Origin: Marinobacter orientalis
GTDB taxonomy: Bacteria; Pseudomonadota; Gammaproteobacteria; Pseudomonadales; Oleiphilaceae
Assembly (NCBI RefSeq): GCF_004792665.1
Contig: NZ_SRZX01000004.1
Location: 124,001 to 188,000 of the forward strand
Direction: 5' to 3'
DNA: 64,000 nucleotides
The position numbers were made by a program, and so were the translations under genes. The notes beneath the pieces are model-generated. The model saw only the letters and a list, made by a program, of their open reading frames with translations, was not told the origin of the DNA and searched no databases. Below are positions 30,611 through 40,344 of this stretch, one piece after another (positions within the stretch are counted from its first letter, which is position 1; the number at the start of each line of letters is the position of its first letter).

Positions 30611-31822
30611 TTACAGACGATCAAACAGTGACAGCCTCGATACCTGCGCAAACGACTGCTGCGCCGCCTGCAAAACGAAGCTCTGGAAGCTCAGGTTACT
30701 GATGGCCTCGGCGTAGTCCACATCCTGCAGTTCAGAGCGGATCTCTTCGCTGTAAACGGAGGAATCCTCCAGAAAGGACCTGGTGGACTCCACCGCATTC
30801 AGTCGCCCGCCCAACTCGGTCTGCTTCTGCACAACGCTTTCCTGGGCGTTGTCCAGATTCTGCAGGGAGGCGGCAATCAGGTCGTCATAAGCTGCCTGGC
30901 CTGCTGGCGAGCCCTTGTCGATGGTATCCAGGCCATCAATCAGGTTTTCGAAGGTGGCAAATACCGACTGTTTTTCGCCTGCACGGATGGTGAATTCATC
31001 TCCGGCCGCCGCATCCGTGATAGTCGCCTGCACCCCCGCGATCTCAAATGGCTCACCACTGACATAATTAACGGGCGAATCCGGTAGAGGGTCTCCTGTC
31101 CGGCTATTGATGGCGGTTATGGTTGCAGTGGCTGTGTCCACGGTCAGGGTGATATCGTCGGGTGAGACGGTAGCAAGATCTCCGTTATCAGTGACCCGAA
31201 TGCCGTCTATTCTGGCTTCTGCCGCATTGGCAGGGTCACCTTCAGCAAACACAGCAGCCGCAATGTTAGAGAAAATTCCCTTGCCGTGATCGCTGATTGG
31301 AACGGTTACACCGTCATCAATCTCCAGCACTCGCTGCCCTTCGTCACCCTGGTACACCCAACTGCCTGAGTCATCCTTGGCAAACGCCGCTGTGTTGCCC
31401 TGGAAGCCGCTGAAGATATACTCCCCTGAAGCGTCACGGGTGTTGGCAATGTTTGCCAGCTGCCCCAGCCGTTCCTTGATTTCGGAAGAAATGGACTTGC
31501 GGTCATTCGCAGACAGAGAGCCATTGCCGGCCTGGACCGTCAGTTCACGAACACGCTGGATAACATCCACCGAACTGGCCAGTGTGCTTTCTTCCTGCTG
31601 CAACCGGTTCTCCGCAAGTCCGGCATTGCGCTGGTAGGTTTCAATACGGGACAGTTCCTGGTCCAGCTTGAGAATGCGGGCGGCCGCAACAGGATCATCC
31701 GACGGCCTGTTCACCCGTTTACCGGTGGAGATCTGCTCCTGAGTCTGGTTAAGACTGCTGTTCAGGTCCTGCAGCCGGTTGATCCCGCCGGAGAATATCT
31801 GTTGTGATGAAATTCTGATCAT
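30611..31822 (-). CDS. flgL: Flagellar hook-filament junction protein FlgL
   Basis: HAP3, 403 residues, joining hook-associated FlgK to flagellin. The flagellin-like N-terminus is MIRISSQQIFSGGINRLQDL with QEQISTGKRVNRPSDDPVAAARIL. The C-terminal helix NLSFQSFVLQAAQQSFAQVS can pair with it. The middle domain is variable. It is the last gene of the flg run, 19 bp after flgK. Confidence 0.95.
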   Translation of the reverse strand: MIRISSQQIFSGGINRLQDLNSSLNQTQEQISTGKRVNRPSDDPVAAARILKLDQELSRIETYQRNAGLAENRLQQEESTLASSVDVIQRVRELTVQAGNGSLSANDRKSISSEIKERLGQLANIANTRDASGEYIFSGFQGNTAAFAKDDSGSWVYQGDEGQRVLEIDDGVTVPISDHGKGIFSNIAAAVFAEGDPANAAEARIDGIRVTDNGDLATVSPDDITLTVDTATATITAINSRTGDPLPDSPVNYVSGEPFEIAGVQATITDAAAGDEFTIRAGEKQSVFATFENLIDGLDTIDKGSPAGQAAYDDLIAASLQNLDNAQESVVQKQTELGGRLNAVESTRSFLEDSSVYSEEIRSELQDVDYAEAISNLSFQSFVLQAAQQSFAQVSRLSLFDRL

Positions 31823-31841
31823 GTCACATCACCTCGTGCTG

Positions 31842-33899
31842 TTACCGGAAACTCTGTAACAGGGTATTGAACAAATCCTGAGCCACGCTCATTACCTGGG
31901 CCGAGGCGTTATAGGCGGCCTGGTACTGGATCAACCGGCCGGCTTCCTCATCCAGGTTGACGCCCGAAACCGACTCCCGCTGGTTGCTGGACTGCTCCAG
32001 AAGGGTCTGGCCTGCGTCCTTGTCCAGCTGGCTCTGGCGGGTTTTCACACCGATATCCTCAACAAGCCCGGCATAGCCTTCGGCAAAGCTCTGGCTGCCA
32101 TTGTTCAGCGTATTTTTGGTGCCCAGCGCGGCCAGAAATTCAGCGTTACGGTTATCCGACACGCCGTTGGTGTTGTACTCAATCTTGAAAGAGTCTTCGG
32201 GCCTGGGATTGCCGGAGATTTCAAACTGGAAACCGAAATACTCGTCAGAGCGCGGGTCCTCAGTAAAGAACTTATTAGAGACGCCCTTCTCAAACACATT
32301 GACTGGCGGAGTGCCCGAGGCGTTGCCTGCAATAAGTGGCGGGTCCCCCGGAGCTGCGTTTGAGTCAAAGACGTCGTAAACAAGCGTGCCTCCATCGTCA
32401 CGGAACCGTATTTCCAGCGGCGGATCAAGCTGACCGTCCTGGCGGAAATTCGTCAGCAGCGAGTTGGTAAACGGGTCCCGTACGTTGAGCATCCTGCCCT
32501 GGTTGATGGTTGCATCACCGGTATTCGCGTCATCCCCTTCTGCCCGTACCGGGCTGGCGAAGGCCAGGTCCTCTTCCCGATCGACTTTCAGATCAATATT
32601 GGCCGCGGCCTGCCGTGTCGGCTGGATAAGGAACTTGTCGCCGGCATTAAAGGTGCCACCTTCCACGCGGATATTGAACCCTGGCATGGAAATCTCTGAC
32701 TGCACCGGGTCTGGCAAACGGCCCTGATTGACAACCTCACCGGTCGCCCGGTCCACCAATTCGAAGTTGCGGCCGTCGCCACCAAACTCCAGCGACCAGC
32801 TGCCGGCCGGCAGCGCGGCACTGTCCGTAATCTCTACCGCCAGCTGCGCGTTCTTTGGAGCGGCGTTGTTGGCATTGGCCACCACCCTTCCCTGCTGCGC
32901 GGCTTCCGAGTTGATGTCACTGAAGAACAACCCACCCAGGTCACCCTCGAGGTCCATACCGATTTCATGCTGTTGATTGACGGTATCAGACAGCGCTATG
33001 GCGACACGTCCCAATTCGTCGAATGCCGGCTGCAATCCCTCCGACTCAAAGCGCCGCAAGCCGCCCAGTTTGCCGCCACTGACCTGTTCGTCCACGTTCA
33101 GAACCCGGCCACCGGTGGTCAGGGTAAACGCCAGCGACATGGGATCCTCGGAATTCACACGAGTGCCCAGTTGCGCTGCCTGGGATCCAACCACCAGAGC
33201 CTGGCCATTACTCAGGGAAACATTCACCTGGCTACCTTCGGCCCGGGTCACCCGGATGCTGACCAGTTCCGACAGCTCGCGCAGTTTCTCATCCCGCTTG
33301 TCCAGCAGCTCATTCGGCTCGCGTCCCTGGGCCAGCCCGGGCGATTCAGAGATAGCCTTGTTCAGTTCCGCGATGCTCTCGAGCAGTGTGGTGGCGTCTT
33401 TTGCGCCCTGCTGCATCTGGGTCTTGACCGATTCCCGTTGCTGAATAAATTCCTGGTTGAGCGCTTCAAAACGGTTGACCACCTGTTGCGCTTCGCTGAG
33501 AACCAGTTGCCTCTGGGGCAGCGAGGCCGGATCTTCTGCGGCGTTCTGCAGGCTGGCAAAGAAATTGTTGAGAGCATTACTCAGCCCCGTGGACTCCCCA
33601 CCCAACAGGTTGTCCAGCCGGGACAATTCGGAATTAAGGGCCTCCTGTTCCCCGAACAGCGTGCTGTCTTCACGCACCTGCTGGGTCAGGAACTCATTCG
33701 CCAGCCGGCGAATATCGGTCACGTTAACCCCGGTACCCACAGATCCCGCACCGGTGCGCTGAGCCGCCTGGGTTTCGAACTGAACTTCCTGGCGGCTATA
33801 GCCTGGCGTATTGGCATTGGTTATATTGTTGCCGGTGGTATTCAGCGCAGTCTGGTGCCCGAGGATACCGGTCAGACCAATATTGATAAGCCCTGCCAT
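31842..33899 (-). CDS. flgK: Flagellar hook-associated protein FlgK
   Basis: HAP1, 685 residues, longer than the E. coli protein (about 550). The conserved N-terminus INIGLTGILGHQTALNTTG and TPGYSRQEVQFET, and the C-terminus LDEEAGRLIQYQAAYNASAQVM, define the family. The extra length lies in the surface-exposed middle (about 340-560). Confidence 0.95.
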   Translation of the reverse strand: MAGLINIGLTGILGHQTALNTTGNNITNANTPGYSRQEVQFETQAAQRTGAGSVGTGVNVTDIRRLANEFLTQQVREDSTLFGEQEALNSELSRLDNLLGGESTGLSNALNNFFASLQNAAEDPASLPQRQLVLSEAQQVVNRFEALNQEFIQQRESVKTQMQQGAKDATTLLESIAELNKAISESPGLAQGREPNELLDKRDEKLRELSELVSIRVTRAEGSQVNVSLSNGQALVVGSQAAQLGTRVNSEDPMSLAFTLTTGGRVLNVDEQVSGGKLGGLRRFESEGLQPAFDELGRVAIALSDTVNQQHEIGMDLEGDLGGLFFSDINSEAAQQGRVVANANNAAPKNAQLAVEITDSAALPAGSWSLEFGGDGRNFELVDRATGEVVNQGRLPDPVQSEISMPGFNIRVEGGTFNAGDKFLIQPTRQAAANIDLKVDREEDLAFASPVRAEGDDANTGDATINQGRMLNVRDPFTNSLLTNFRQDGQLDPPLEIRFRDDGGTLVYDVFDSNAAPGDPPLIAGNASGTPPVNVFEKGVSNKFFTEDPRSDEYFGFQFEISGNPRPEDSFKIEYNTNGVSDNRNAEFLAALGTKNTLNNGSQSFAEGYAGLVEDIGVKTRQSQLDKDAGQTLLEQSSNQRESVSGVNLDEEAGRLIQYQAAYNASAQVMSVAQDLFNTLLQSFR

Positions 33900-33904
33900 A
33901 ACCT

Positions 33905-34897
33905 TTACTCCTCAGCCCCGCGGGAGCCCATGGACAGCGTTGTCATGGAGTCGTTATTCATGATGCGGCGAATCTTGGCGCCGTAGTTCGGGTCGGTGGC
34001 GTAGCCGGCCTGCTGCAGCCTGTCGGCAAATTCATCAGGGTTGTCCGCCGCTGCCAGAACCTCGCGGTAACGGGGATTTGACTCAAGGAACGACACATAA
34101 TCGCGGAAGCTGGCTTCATAGTCTGGATAGGCCCGGAATGCGGCCCGCTCGTTCATTGGCACACCTTCCCTGAACTCCGTAGTGGCAATATTCACCGATT
34201 CACCCTGCCAGCGGCTGTCCGCCTTGATACCGAACAGATTGAAACTGGGTGAGCCGCCGTCACCCTCGATCATGTGCCGGCCCCAGCCGGTTTCCAGGGC
34301 TGCCTGGGCAACCATCAGGCGGGGGTTGATACCGCTCTGCTCCGCCACTCTTTCAGCCATCGGCAGAAGTTCGCGCACAAAATGTTCCGGCGAGTCGAAG
34401 CGGTCTGGCATTACTTTGCCTGCCGTCGGATCAGTCGCTGACGCGGCGGTTTCGGCAACCTCATTCACCCTGTCCACCTGCTCCGGCAGACGCGGCGAGA
34501 GCACCGGCAAACTGCGGTCATAGTCAGCCAGCGCCTTCTTATGAGCGGCCATGGGTTCGCCCTTATCATCCATGCCGGGAATCTGCCGGCTAAGCTGACG
34601 AACCAGGGCTTCGGAAAGGCCGGTGCCCTGCTTCTGTGACAGTGTCAGGCTGAGCTGGCTGTCAAACATCTCGCGGTAGAACTCCGACTGCTGGCTGTTC
34701 AGGTAGTTGCCCTCGGCAAACACATCGCCCGCCTTACGCATCGACTTGACCATTTCAGACAGAAACAGGCCTTCAAACTGCTTTGCTACTTCCAGCAGCG
34801 CTGCATCCTTGTCAGTCCTGGCCTGGGTTTTCAGGTCATTAAGACCTCCGAAATCGGTATAGACCTGTGCTTTCTGAAGACTGAGATCCTGCATCAC
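33905..34897 (-). CDS. flgJ: Rod-cap protein and peptidoglycan hydrolase FlgJ
   Basis: A 330-residue two-domain protein. The N-terminal rod-binding part (about 25-110) includes VAKQFEGLFLSEMVKSMRKAG. The C-terminal glucosaminidase domain (about 175-325) includes VAQAALETGWGRHMI with the catalytic Glu and FNLFGIKADSRWQG. It drills the cell wall for rod passage. It lies between flgI and flgK. Confidence 0.95.
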   Translation of the reverse strand: MMQDLSLQKAQVYTDFGGLNDLKTQARTDKDAALLEVAKQFEGLFLSEMVKSMRKAGDVFAEGNYLNSQQSEFYREMFDSQLSLTLSQKQGTGLSEALVRQLSRQIPGMDDKGEPMAAHKKALADYDRSLPVLSPRLPEQVDRVNEVAETAASATDPTAGKVMPDRFDSPEHFVRELLPMAERVAEQSGINPRLMVAQAALETGWGRHMIEGDGGSPSFNLFGIKADSRWQGESVNIATTEFREGVPMNERAAFRAYPDYEASFRDYVSFLESNPRYREVLAAADNPDEFADRLQQAGYATDPNYGAKIRRIMNNDSMTTLSMGSRGAEE

Positions 34898-34902
34898 GCC
34901 AC

Positions 34903-36000
34903 CTATATCACGATCAGCTCGGCCCGCAATGCGCCGGCCTGTTTAAGCGCTTCCAGAACTGCCATGACGTCACCCGGCGCCGCACCAACCTGATTTACCG
35001 CCTGAACAATCTGGTTCAGAGTGACGGCCGGGCCGAACTTGAACATCCTTGCCGGCTCTTCGGTGATCGCAATCTGGGTGTTGGGTTCAACAACGGTCTC
35101 GCCATCGCTGAAAGGGTTGGGCTGATTCACCTCCGGATTCTCTTCAATGGTCACCGTCAGGTTGCCGTGGGTCACCGCGGCCGGACTCACTTTCACGTTC
35201 TGCCCCACCACAATCGTGCCTGTACGACTGTTGATGACCACTTTGGCGGCATCCTGTGCCGGATCGACGGTAATGTTTTCAAGAATGGAAAGGAAACTCA
35301 CTCGCTGGGACGGATCACGGGGCGCCTTTACCGACACCGCCGTGGCATCGTGGGCATAGGCCATGTCCGGTCCCAACTGGCCATTGATGGCTTCCACCAC
35401 CCGGCGAGCCGTGGTGAAGTCAGCGCGCATCAGGTTGAAGGTGATGGTATCGCCCCTGTTAAAGGGGGAGATCACCTCGCGCTCGATGGTGGCACCATTG
35501 GGTATGCGGCCAACACTGGGCACATTCACGGTAATGCGCGAGCCGTCAGCGCCCTGGGCACCAAATCCACCCACTACCAGGCTTCCCTGGGCCATGGCAT
35601 AAACCTGGTCATCGGCACCTTTCAGAGGGGCCATCAACAGCATGCCTCCCCTAAGGCTGTCGGCATTGCCGATGGACGACACGGTAATATCGAGTTCCTG
35701 CCCCTGCTTGGCGAACGGGGGCAGCGTGGCGGTGATAGTCACGGCAGCCACGTTTGCCAGGTTGGGATTTACGCCCGGCGGCAGGGTGATTCCGAACTGG
35801 TTCATCATGTTGCGGAAGGTCTGGTTGGTAAACGGCGCCTTGTCGCCGGTGCCATCCAGTCCCACCACCAGGCCATAGCCGACCAGCTGGTTGTTGCGCA
35901 CGCCCTTGATACGGGCCAGGTCCTTGAGCCGGTCCGCCAGCACAGGCGCCGCGATGACTGACAGCGCTACCAGCAACACCCCGAATCTCAGCATTTTCAT
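34903..36000 (-). CDS. flgI: Flagellar P-ring protein FlgI
   Basis: The ATG at 36000 overlaps the flgH TGA (ATGA) and gives 365 residues; an upstream start would lie inside flgH. The signal peptide is [22 protein letters not shown]. The mature part starts [20 protein letters not shown] and has the family's [11 protein letters not shown] and [14 protein letters not shown]. It forms the periplasmic ring around the rod. Confidence 0.96.
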   Translation of the reverse strand: MKMLRFGVLLVALSVIAAPVLADRLKDLARIKGVRNNQLVGYGLVVGLDGTGDKAPFTNQTFRNMMNQFGITLPPGVNPNLANVAAVTITATLPPFAKQGQELDITVSSIGNADSLRGGMLLMAPLKGADDQVYAMAQGSLVVGGFGAQGADGSRITVNVPSVGRIPNGATIEREVISPFNRGDTITFNLMRADFTTARRVVEAINGQLGPDMAYAHDATAVSVKAPRDPSQRVSFLSILENITVDPAQDAAKVVINSRTGTIVVGQNVKVSPAAVTHGNLTVTIEENPEVNQPNPFSDGETVVEPNTQIAITEEPARMFKFGPAVTLNQIVQAVNQVGAAPGDVMAVLEALKQAGALRAELIVI

Positions 36001-36701
36001 AGCGGGAACCACTCACTGTTGAAGAATCGTGCCAGCCAGCCCATCTGATTGGCCTGGTCAAAATCGCCGGTACCGCCGTAGGCGATCCTGGCGTCAGCAA
36101 TACGGTTGGAGGCAATGGTGTTATCCGGCGAAATATCCTGGGGGCGAACAAGCCCGGTCAGACGGATATATTCATCGCCATTGGTCAGGGACAGCCATTT
36201 CTCACCACGGATATGCAGAACACCATTCGGGAGCACTTCGGTGACGGTTACGGTAATGTTGCCCGCCAGACTGTTGCTCTGATCGGCTTCCGCCTGGCCC
36301 GCAAAATCCCGCTCCAGATCGATATCGGTACCCAGGTCGATGTTGCTTCTGCCCAGGATACGAGGGTCCAGGATGGAGATTTCATTGTCTTTGGTAATGC
36401 TGCTTTCGGCGTTCTTGCTGGCGCGGGTTGACTCTTCCAGGGTCACGGTCAGGATGTCGCCAACGTTCAGCGCTACGGTATCGCCGTACAGGCTGTAGTT
36501 ACGCGAGGACTGGTAAATAGCACCTGACTCCGGGTCTCTCTGCATCATGGCCTCGGCCCGAACCGGTGAATAGGCCGGGTCGTCCGGCATTGCCCGGGGG
36601 CGGCTCATGGCGGTACAGCCCTGAAGTACAGCCAGCGCCAGCACGACAGTCAGGATTCCTGCACCGTGCCTGCCTGATCTGTCAGTGATAATGGGTGTCA
36701 T
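35997..36701 (-). CDS. flgH: Flagellar L-ring lipoprotein FlgH
   Basis: A 234-residue outer-membrane lipoprotein. Lipobox LQGC ends a signal peptide at about residue 29. Family segments are [23 protein letters not shown] and [25 protein letters not shown]. It forms the outer-membrane bushing of the basal body. Confidence 0.96.
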   Translation of the reverse strand: MTPIITDRSGRHGAGILTVVLALAVLQGCTAMSRPRAMPDDPAYSPVRAEAMMQRDPESGAIYQSSRNYSLYGDTVALNVGDILTVTLEESTRASKNAESSITKDNEISILDPRILGRSNIDLGTDIDLERDFAGQAEADQSNSLAGNITVTVTEVLPNGVLHIRGEKWLSLTNGDEYIRLTGLVRPQDISPDNTIASNRIADARIAYGGTGDFDQANQMGWLARFFNSEWFPL

Positions 36702-36729
36702 GATGGCCCTCCTGAAACGCTGCTACCGG

Positions 36730-37518
36730 TTAACCGATATTATTCGTGATGAACTGCAACATCTGGTCCGTTGCAGAAACCACTTTGGAATTCATTTCGT
36801 AGGCGCGCTGGGTGGTAATCATATTGACCAGCTCCTCCACCACTTCCACGTTGGAGGCCTCAACCATGCCCTGTTCCAGGGTTCCGAGGCCGCCGATGCC
36901 GGGCTCACCTTCAGCGGGATCGCCACTGGCATTGGTGGCCTTGTAAAGATTGTTGCCGATCGCCTGCAGGCCCTGCGGATTAATAAAGTCAACCAGGGTG
37001 ATCTCGCCCAGATTGACGGGTGTCGCCTGGTCATCGGTCACCGCAGACACGGTGCCATCCTTACCGATGGTAACGTTGGTGGCGTTCTCCGGAATATTGA
37101 TGTTGGGCTCCAGGGTGTAGCCATCCGGATTGACGATGTCGCCGTCGGCATTCAGCTGGAACTGGCCATCACGGGTGTAGGCAATCTGGCCGTCCGGGAG
37201 CAGTATCTGCATGAAACCACGGCCGTTTACCGCCATGTCCAGGGGCTGCTCGGTGACCTCCAGGTTGCCCTGGGAGAACTGTTTGGTGGTGCCAACGATA
37301 CGCACACCCGTGCCCAGTTGAAGACCGGATGGCAGCTCCGAGTTCTGGGTATTCAGACCACCGGGCTGCCGGTCAATCTGATACAGCAGGTCCTGAAACA
37401 CCGCCCTGTCCCGCTTGAAACCGGTTGTGTTCACGTTGGCCAGGTTGTTGGAGATGGTGGACATGTTGGTGTCCTGCGCGCTCAACCCGGTTTTGCTGAC
37501 CCAAAGTGCTGGATGCAT
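36730..37518 (-). CDS. flgG: Flagellar distal rod protein FlgG
   Basis: Start chosen at ATG 37518 (MHPALWVSKTGLSAQDTNMS), behind AAGGAGTAGATGAC, giving 262 residues, the normal family length. The extra in-frame codons upstream cross a hairpin. The rod signature NLANVNTTGFKRDRAVFQDLLYQ and the C-terminal ELVNMITTQRAYEMNSKVV are present. Confidence 0.96.
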   Translation of the reverse strand: MHPALWVSKTGLSAQDTNMSTISNNLANVNTTGFKRDRAVFQDLLYQIDRQPGGLNTQNSELPSGLQLGTGVRIVGTTKQFSQGNLEVTEQPLDMAVNGRGFMQILLPDGQIAYTRDGQFQLNADGDIVNPDGYTLEPNINIPENATNVTIGKDGTVSAVTDDQATPVNLGEITLVDFINPQGLQAIGNNLYKATNASGDPAEGEPGIGGLGTLEQGMVEASNVEVVEELVNMITTQRAYEMNSKVVSATDQMLQFITNNIG

Positions 37519-37537
37519 GTCATCTACTCCTTGCCGG

Positions 37538-37555
37538 GGCCGCTTCAATGCGGCC
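37538..37555. other. Small intergenic hairpin between flgF and flgG
   Basis: GGCCGC and GCGGCC flank a six-base loop, about 20 bp ahead of the flgG start and just before its ribosome site. There is no T-tract. It may stabilise a processed mRNA end or be incidental. Confidence 0.45.
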
Positions 37556-37602
37556 GAATTTTGCCGCTTTCACGCCCACCCGGACGATGTTCAATAGGTT
37601 TA

Positions 37603-38355
37603 TCAGAGATTCTGCAACAGTCGTGCCGAAGCCTCGGAATTCTCATTGGCAGTAGTCATTATCTTCACCTGCATCTCGTACTGCCGGGACAGCTGCAGAT
37701 TGGAAATCATCTCTTCGACGGCGTTCACATTGGAGCTTTCCAGAAATCCCGACGCCACCCGCATGTTGGCGTCTGGCGGCTCCGGACCGTCCAGCGCCTG
37801 GTCGGCTTTACGGCGGATAAAACCGTCTTCACCTTTCTCCAGGGCTCCGGGTGGCGGATTCACCAGTTTCAGGCGGTCCACCTCGACCAGCTGGTCTGGT
37901 GGTCCACCCACAGGAATTACGGAAATCGTGCCATCGGCACCGATCTGCACATTATCGAAAGGGGGTAATGCAACCGGGCCGCCATTGCCCATCACCATCT
38001 CGCCGCTGGAGAGGCGCATCAGGCCATTCACATCAATCTGCATGCTGCCGGAACGGGTGAACACTTCCTGGCCCTGCTGGTTCTGCACTGCCAGCCAGCC
38101 ATCGCCTTCAAGGGCAACGTCCAGCTTGCGGCCCGTGTCCATCAGGGCGCCCGCAGAAAGATCCGTTCCCGGCCTTTCGGCCATGGCATAGGCGCGTGTG
38201 GGGTGATGCTCACCGAAAACCGGCATGCTGCGGGCCTGGGCAAAATCCCGCTTGAAACCGGTGGTGCTGACGTTAGCCAGGTTGTTGGCGTGGGCACGTT
38301 GGGAAAGCATGTTCTGCTTGGCGCCGGACATTCCAATATAGAGGGCTTTGTCCAT
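37603..38355 (-). CDS. flgF: Flagellar proximal rod protein FlgF
   Basis: A 250-residue rod protein starting MDKALYIGMSGAKQNMLSQR. It has the rod motif NLANVSTTGFKRDFAQARSM and the C-terminal SNVNAVEEMISNLQLSRQYEMQVK. Its AGGAG ribosome site (minus strand, 38364-38360 region) is embedded in the 3' arm of a hairpin, described separately. The gap to flgE (82 bp) is the largest inside the run. Confidence 0.95.
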   Translation of the reverse strand: MDKALYIGMSGAKQNMLSQRAHANNLANVSTTGFKRDFAQARSMPVFGEHHPTRAYAMAERPGTDLSAGALMDTGRKLDVALEGDGWLAVQNQQGQEVFTRSGSMQIDVNGLMRLSSGEMVMGNGGPVALPPFDNVQIGADGTISVIPVGGPPDQLVEVDRLKLVNPPPGALEKGEDGFIRRKADQALDGPEPPDANMRVASGFLESSNVNAVEEMISNLQLSRQYEMQVKIMTTANENSEASARLLQNL

Positions 38356-38360
38356 GGGAA

Positions 38361-38415
38361 AACTCCTGCCGGAATTTTGACTGTATTCAGTCTTTCCATT
38401 GTTCTAGCAGGAGTT
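38361..38415 (-). promoter_or_regulatory. Hairpin sequestering the flgF ribosome-binding site
   Basis: On the minus strand AACTCCTGC (38415-38407) is a perfect 9-base complement of GCAGGAGTT (38369-38361). The latter contains the flgF Shine-Dalgarno AGGAG, five bases before the ATG. Inside the 37-nt loop a second perfect hairpin, GACTG-AATA-CAGTC (38392-38379), is present. The layout suggests control of flgF translation or mRNA processing between flgE and flgF. Confidence 0.65.
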
Positions 38416-38437
38416 GTGCCATGTTCAGTTTTCAGGG

Positions 38438-40318
38438 TTAGCGGAGGTTGATGATCGTCTGGGTGACGGCATCGGAGGTTTCGATGGTTTTGGCGTTAGC
38501 CTGGTAGTTACGCTGGGCAATGATCAGGTTTACCAGTTCGGCGGAGAGATCCACGTTGGATTCTTCGATAGAGCTGGCCTTGATAGAGCCTAACGTTCCG
38601 GTATCCGGCGCGCCGACGATGGGCTGGCCGGATTCGAAGGTTTCCACCCAGGTAGTTTCACCCACCGGCGACAACCCGTTGGTATTGTTGAACGATGCCA
38701 GAGCCACCTGCCCGAGGGACTGTGACTGTCCGTTGGTGTAGCGGGCAAACAGAACCCCCTGATCGGAAACATCCAGGCCTGACAGACGGCCAGTCGCAAA
38801 CCCGTTCTGGCGCTGATCGTTCACCCCGAAGTCGCTACCGAACTGGGTGGTGTTACCCAGGTCCAGTACAAAGGCAGATGTAGTAGGTGGGTCGGGAATA
38901 GGAGTGGTAACTTCCTCCCCCGGAGCCGGAGGGCCGTCCGCGCCGTTGGGTCTGCCGTCAGCGTCCTTGGGCGTCCAGTCATCGATCAGAATTTCGCCAT
39001 TGGGATCACCGTTCACCGATTGCAGTACGCCGTCCTGATTGAAACGGGCCTGGTACGGATTCTGGTCCGTGCCTCCAACGAACTCACCATCAATCTGTGT
39101 GAACACGGACCACTCACTTATTCCGACACCATCACCCGGTGAAGGCTGTTTTACATAGAACTGAGTCATTTCGTGGGAATTGCCCAGGCTATCGTAAATA
39201 GTAGTGGAAGTGGCGTGGTTATAGGTGCGCTGATCCTGGGGATTGAACTGGTTGGTGATCTCAATGGTCCGCGAGTCCCACGAATTGGTCAGGTTCGTGG
39301 TGCCACTGGTTGACGCAATGTCCGTTATTTCGCGGTCTGCCGTGGGCCTTACTGTGCCCACGGCTGTGTCCGGACCCTGGCCAAAGTTGGTACTGCTATA
39401 GCTGGCGGTAAGATTGTTGCCACGATTATCGATCAGTCTCAGATTGCCACCAGTCAGCGATGCCGAAATCGTCGGCGCCTGGGCGTCATTGATGGCATTG
39501 ACCAGAGACTGAGGGTCAGTCACACCCGTTGTATCCACCGGCACCGTTACCCCGCCTACGGCGAGATTGAAAGCAAAGTTGCCGTCATCTATTGCATCCT
39601 GCAAGTTCCCTTCCGTCATTCCCTCGTAGGTGGTGGTCGCAGATGCGGAAAGCCCTTCCTGGGCATTGAGTATAGCCACTACATCTGCCGCTGAGGAATC
39701 TGCACTGATGGACGCGCTGACGACACTGCCATCCTCGTAGGTGATATCAAATGTTTCAGCAGGAAATCCTGGATCGACAGCTGTAAAGTCGCCCATGTCC
39801 GCCACCCGACGCTCCAGCACCGTCTCCCGGGAATCCAGATTGACGTCCGTACGCAGATTTGTGGTACGCCGTGGTGCCAGGTTATCGGTTTCTACCTGCA
39901 GGTCGTCACGAATACCCGACAGGTTACCGTCGTCATCGGCCACAAAGCCCTGCACCCGCATATTCTGGTTGTTGGTGACAAACCCGTCCTTGTCGATACC
40001 GAACTGACCGGCTCTGGAATAACGGACTTCGCCGCCATTGTTGAGCACGAAAAAGCCGTCGCCGTTGATCGCGAGGTCCAGGCCGTTGTCGGTGAAGCTG
40101 ATGTTGCCCTGGCTGAAGGACTGCTTGACGTCCTGCACCCGCACACCATCCCCAATCGGATTGGTGCCCGCACTCAGAAAGCCACTGGCGTACAAGTCGC
40201 CAAACTGGGCCTTGCTGCCCTTGAAGCCCACGGTACTGGCGTTGGCAATGTTGTTACCGGTGACATCAAGGTCCACCGATGATGCCCTTAAGCCGCTAAG
40301 ACCTGTATTGAAAGCCAT
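38438..40318 (-). CDS. flgE: Flagellar hook protein FlgE
   Basis: A 626-residue hook protein, well above the roughly 400 of E. coli. The N-terminus MAFNTGLSGLRASSVDLDVT and GNNIANASTVGFKGSKAQFGDLYA, and the C-terminal SNVDLSAELVNLIIAQRNYQ, are conserved. The expansion is in the outer domain (about 140-480), Thr/Asp/Gly-rich and probably surface-exposed. Marine relatives also have long hooks. Confidence 0.95.
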   Translation of the reverse strand: MAFNTGLSGLRASSVDLDVTGNNIANASTVGFKGSKAQFGDLYASGFLSAGTNPIGDGVRVQDVKQSFSQGNISFTDNGLDLAINGDGFFVLNNGGEVRYSRAGQFGIDKDGFVTNNQNMRVQGFVADDDGNLSGIRDDLQVETDNLAPRRTTNLRTDVNLDSRETVLERRVADMGDFTAVDPGFPAETFDITYEDGSVVSASISADSSAADVVAILNAQEGLSASATTTYEGMTEGNLQDAIDDGNFAFNLAVGGVTVPVDTTGVTDPQSLVNAINDAQAPTISASLTGGNLRLIDNRGNNLTASYSSTNFGQGPDTAVGTVRPTADREITDIASTSGTTNLTNSWDSRTIEITNQFNPQDQRTYNHATSTTIYDSLGNSHEMTQFYVKQPSPGDGVGISEWSVFTQIDGEFVGGTDQNPYQARFNQDGVLQSVNGDPNGEILIDDWTPKDADGRPNGADGPPAPGEEVTTPIPDPPTTSAFVLDLGNTTQFGSDFGVNDQRQNGFATGRLSGLDVSDQGVLFARYTNGQSQSLGQVALASFNNTNGLSPVGETTWVETFESGQPIVGAPDTGTLGSIKASSIEESNVDLSAELVNLIIAQRNYQANAKTIETSDAVTQTIINLR

Positions 40319-40344
40319 ACTTCACCTCTGATTTTTCACCGGTA

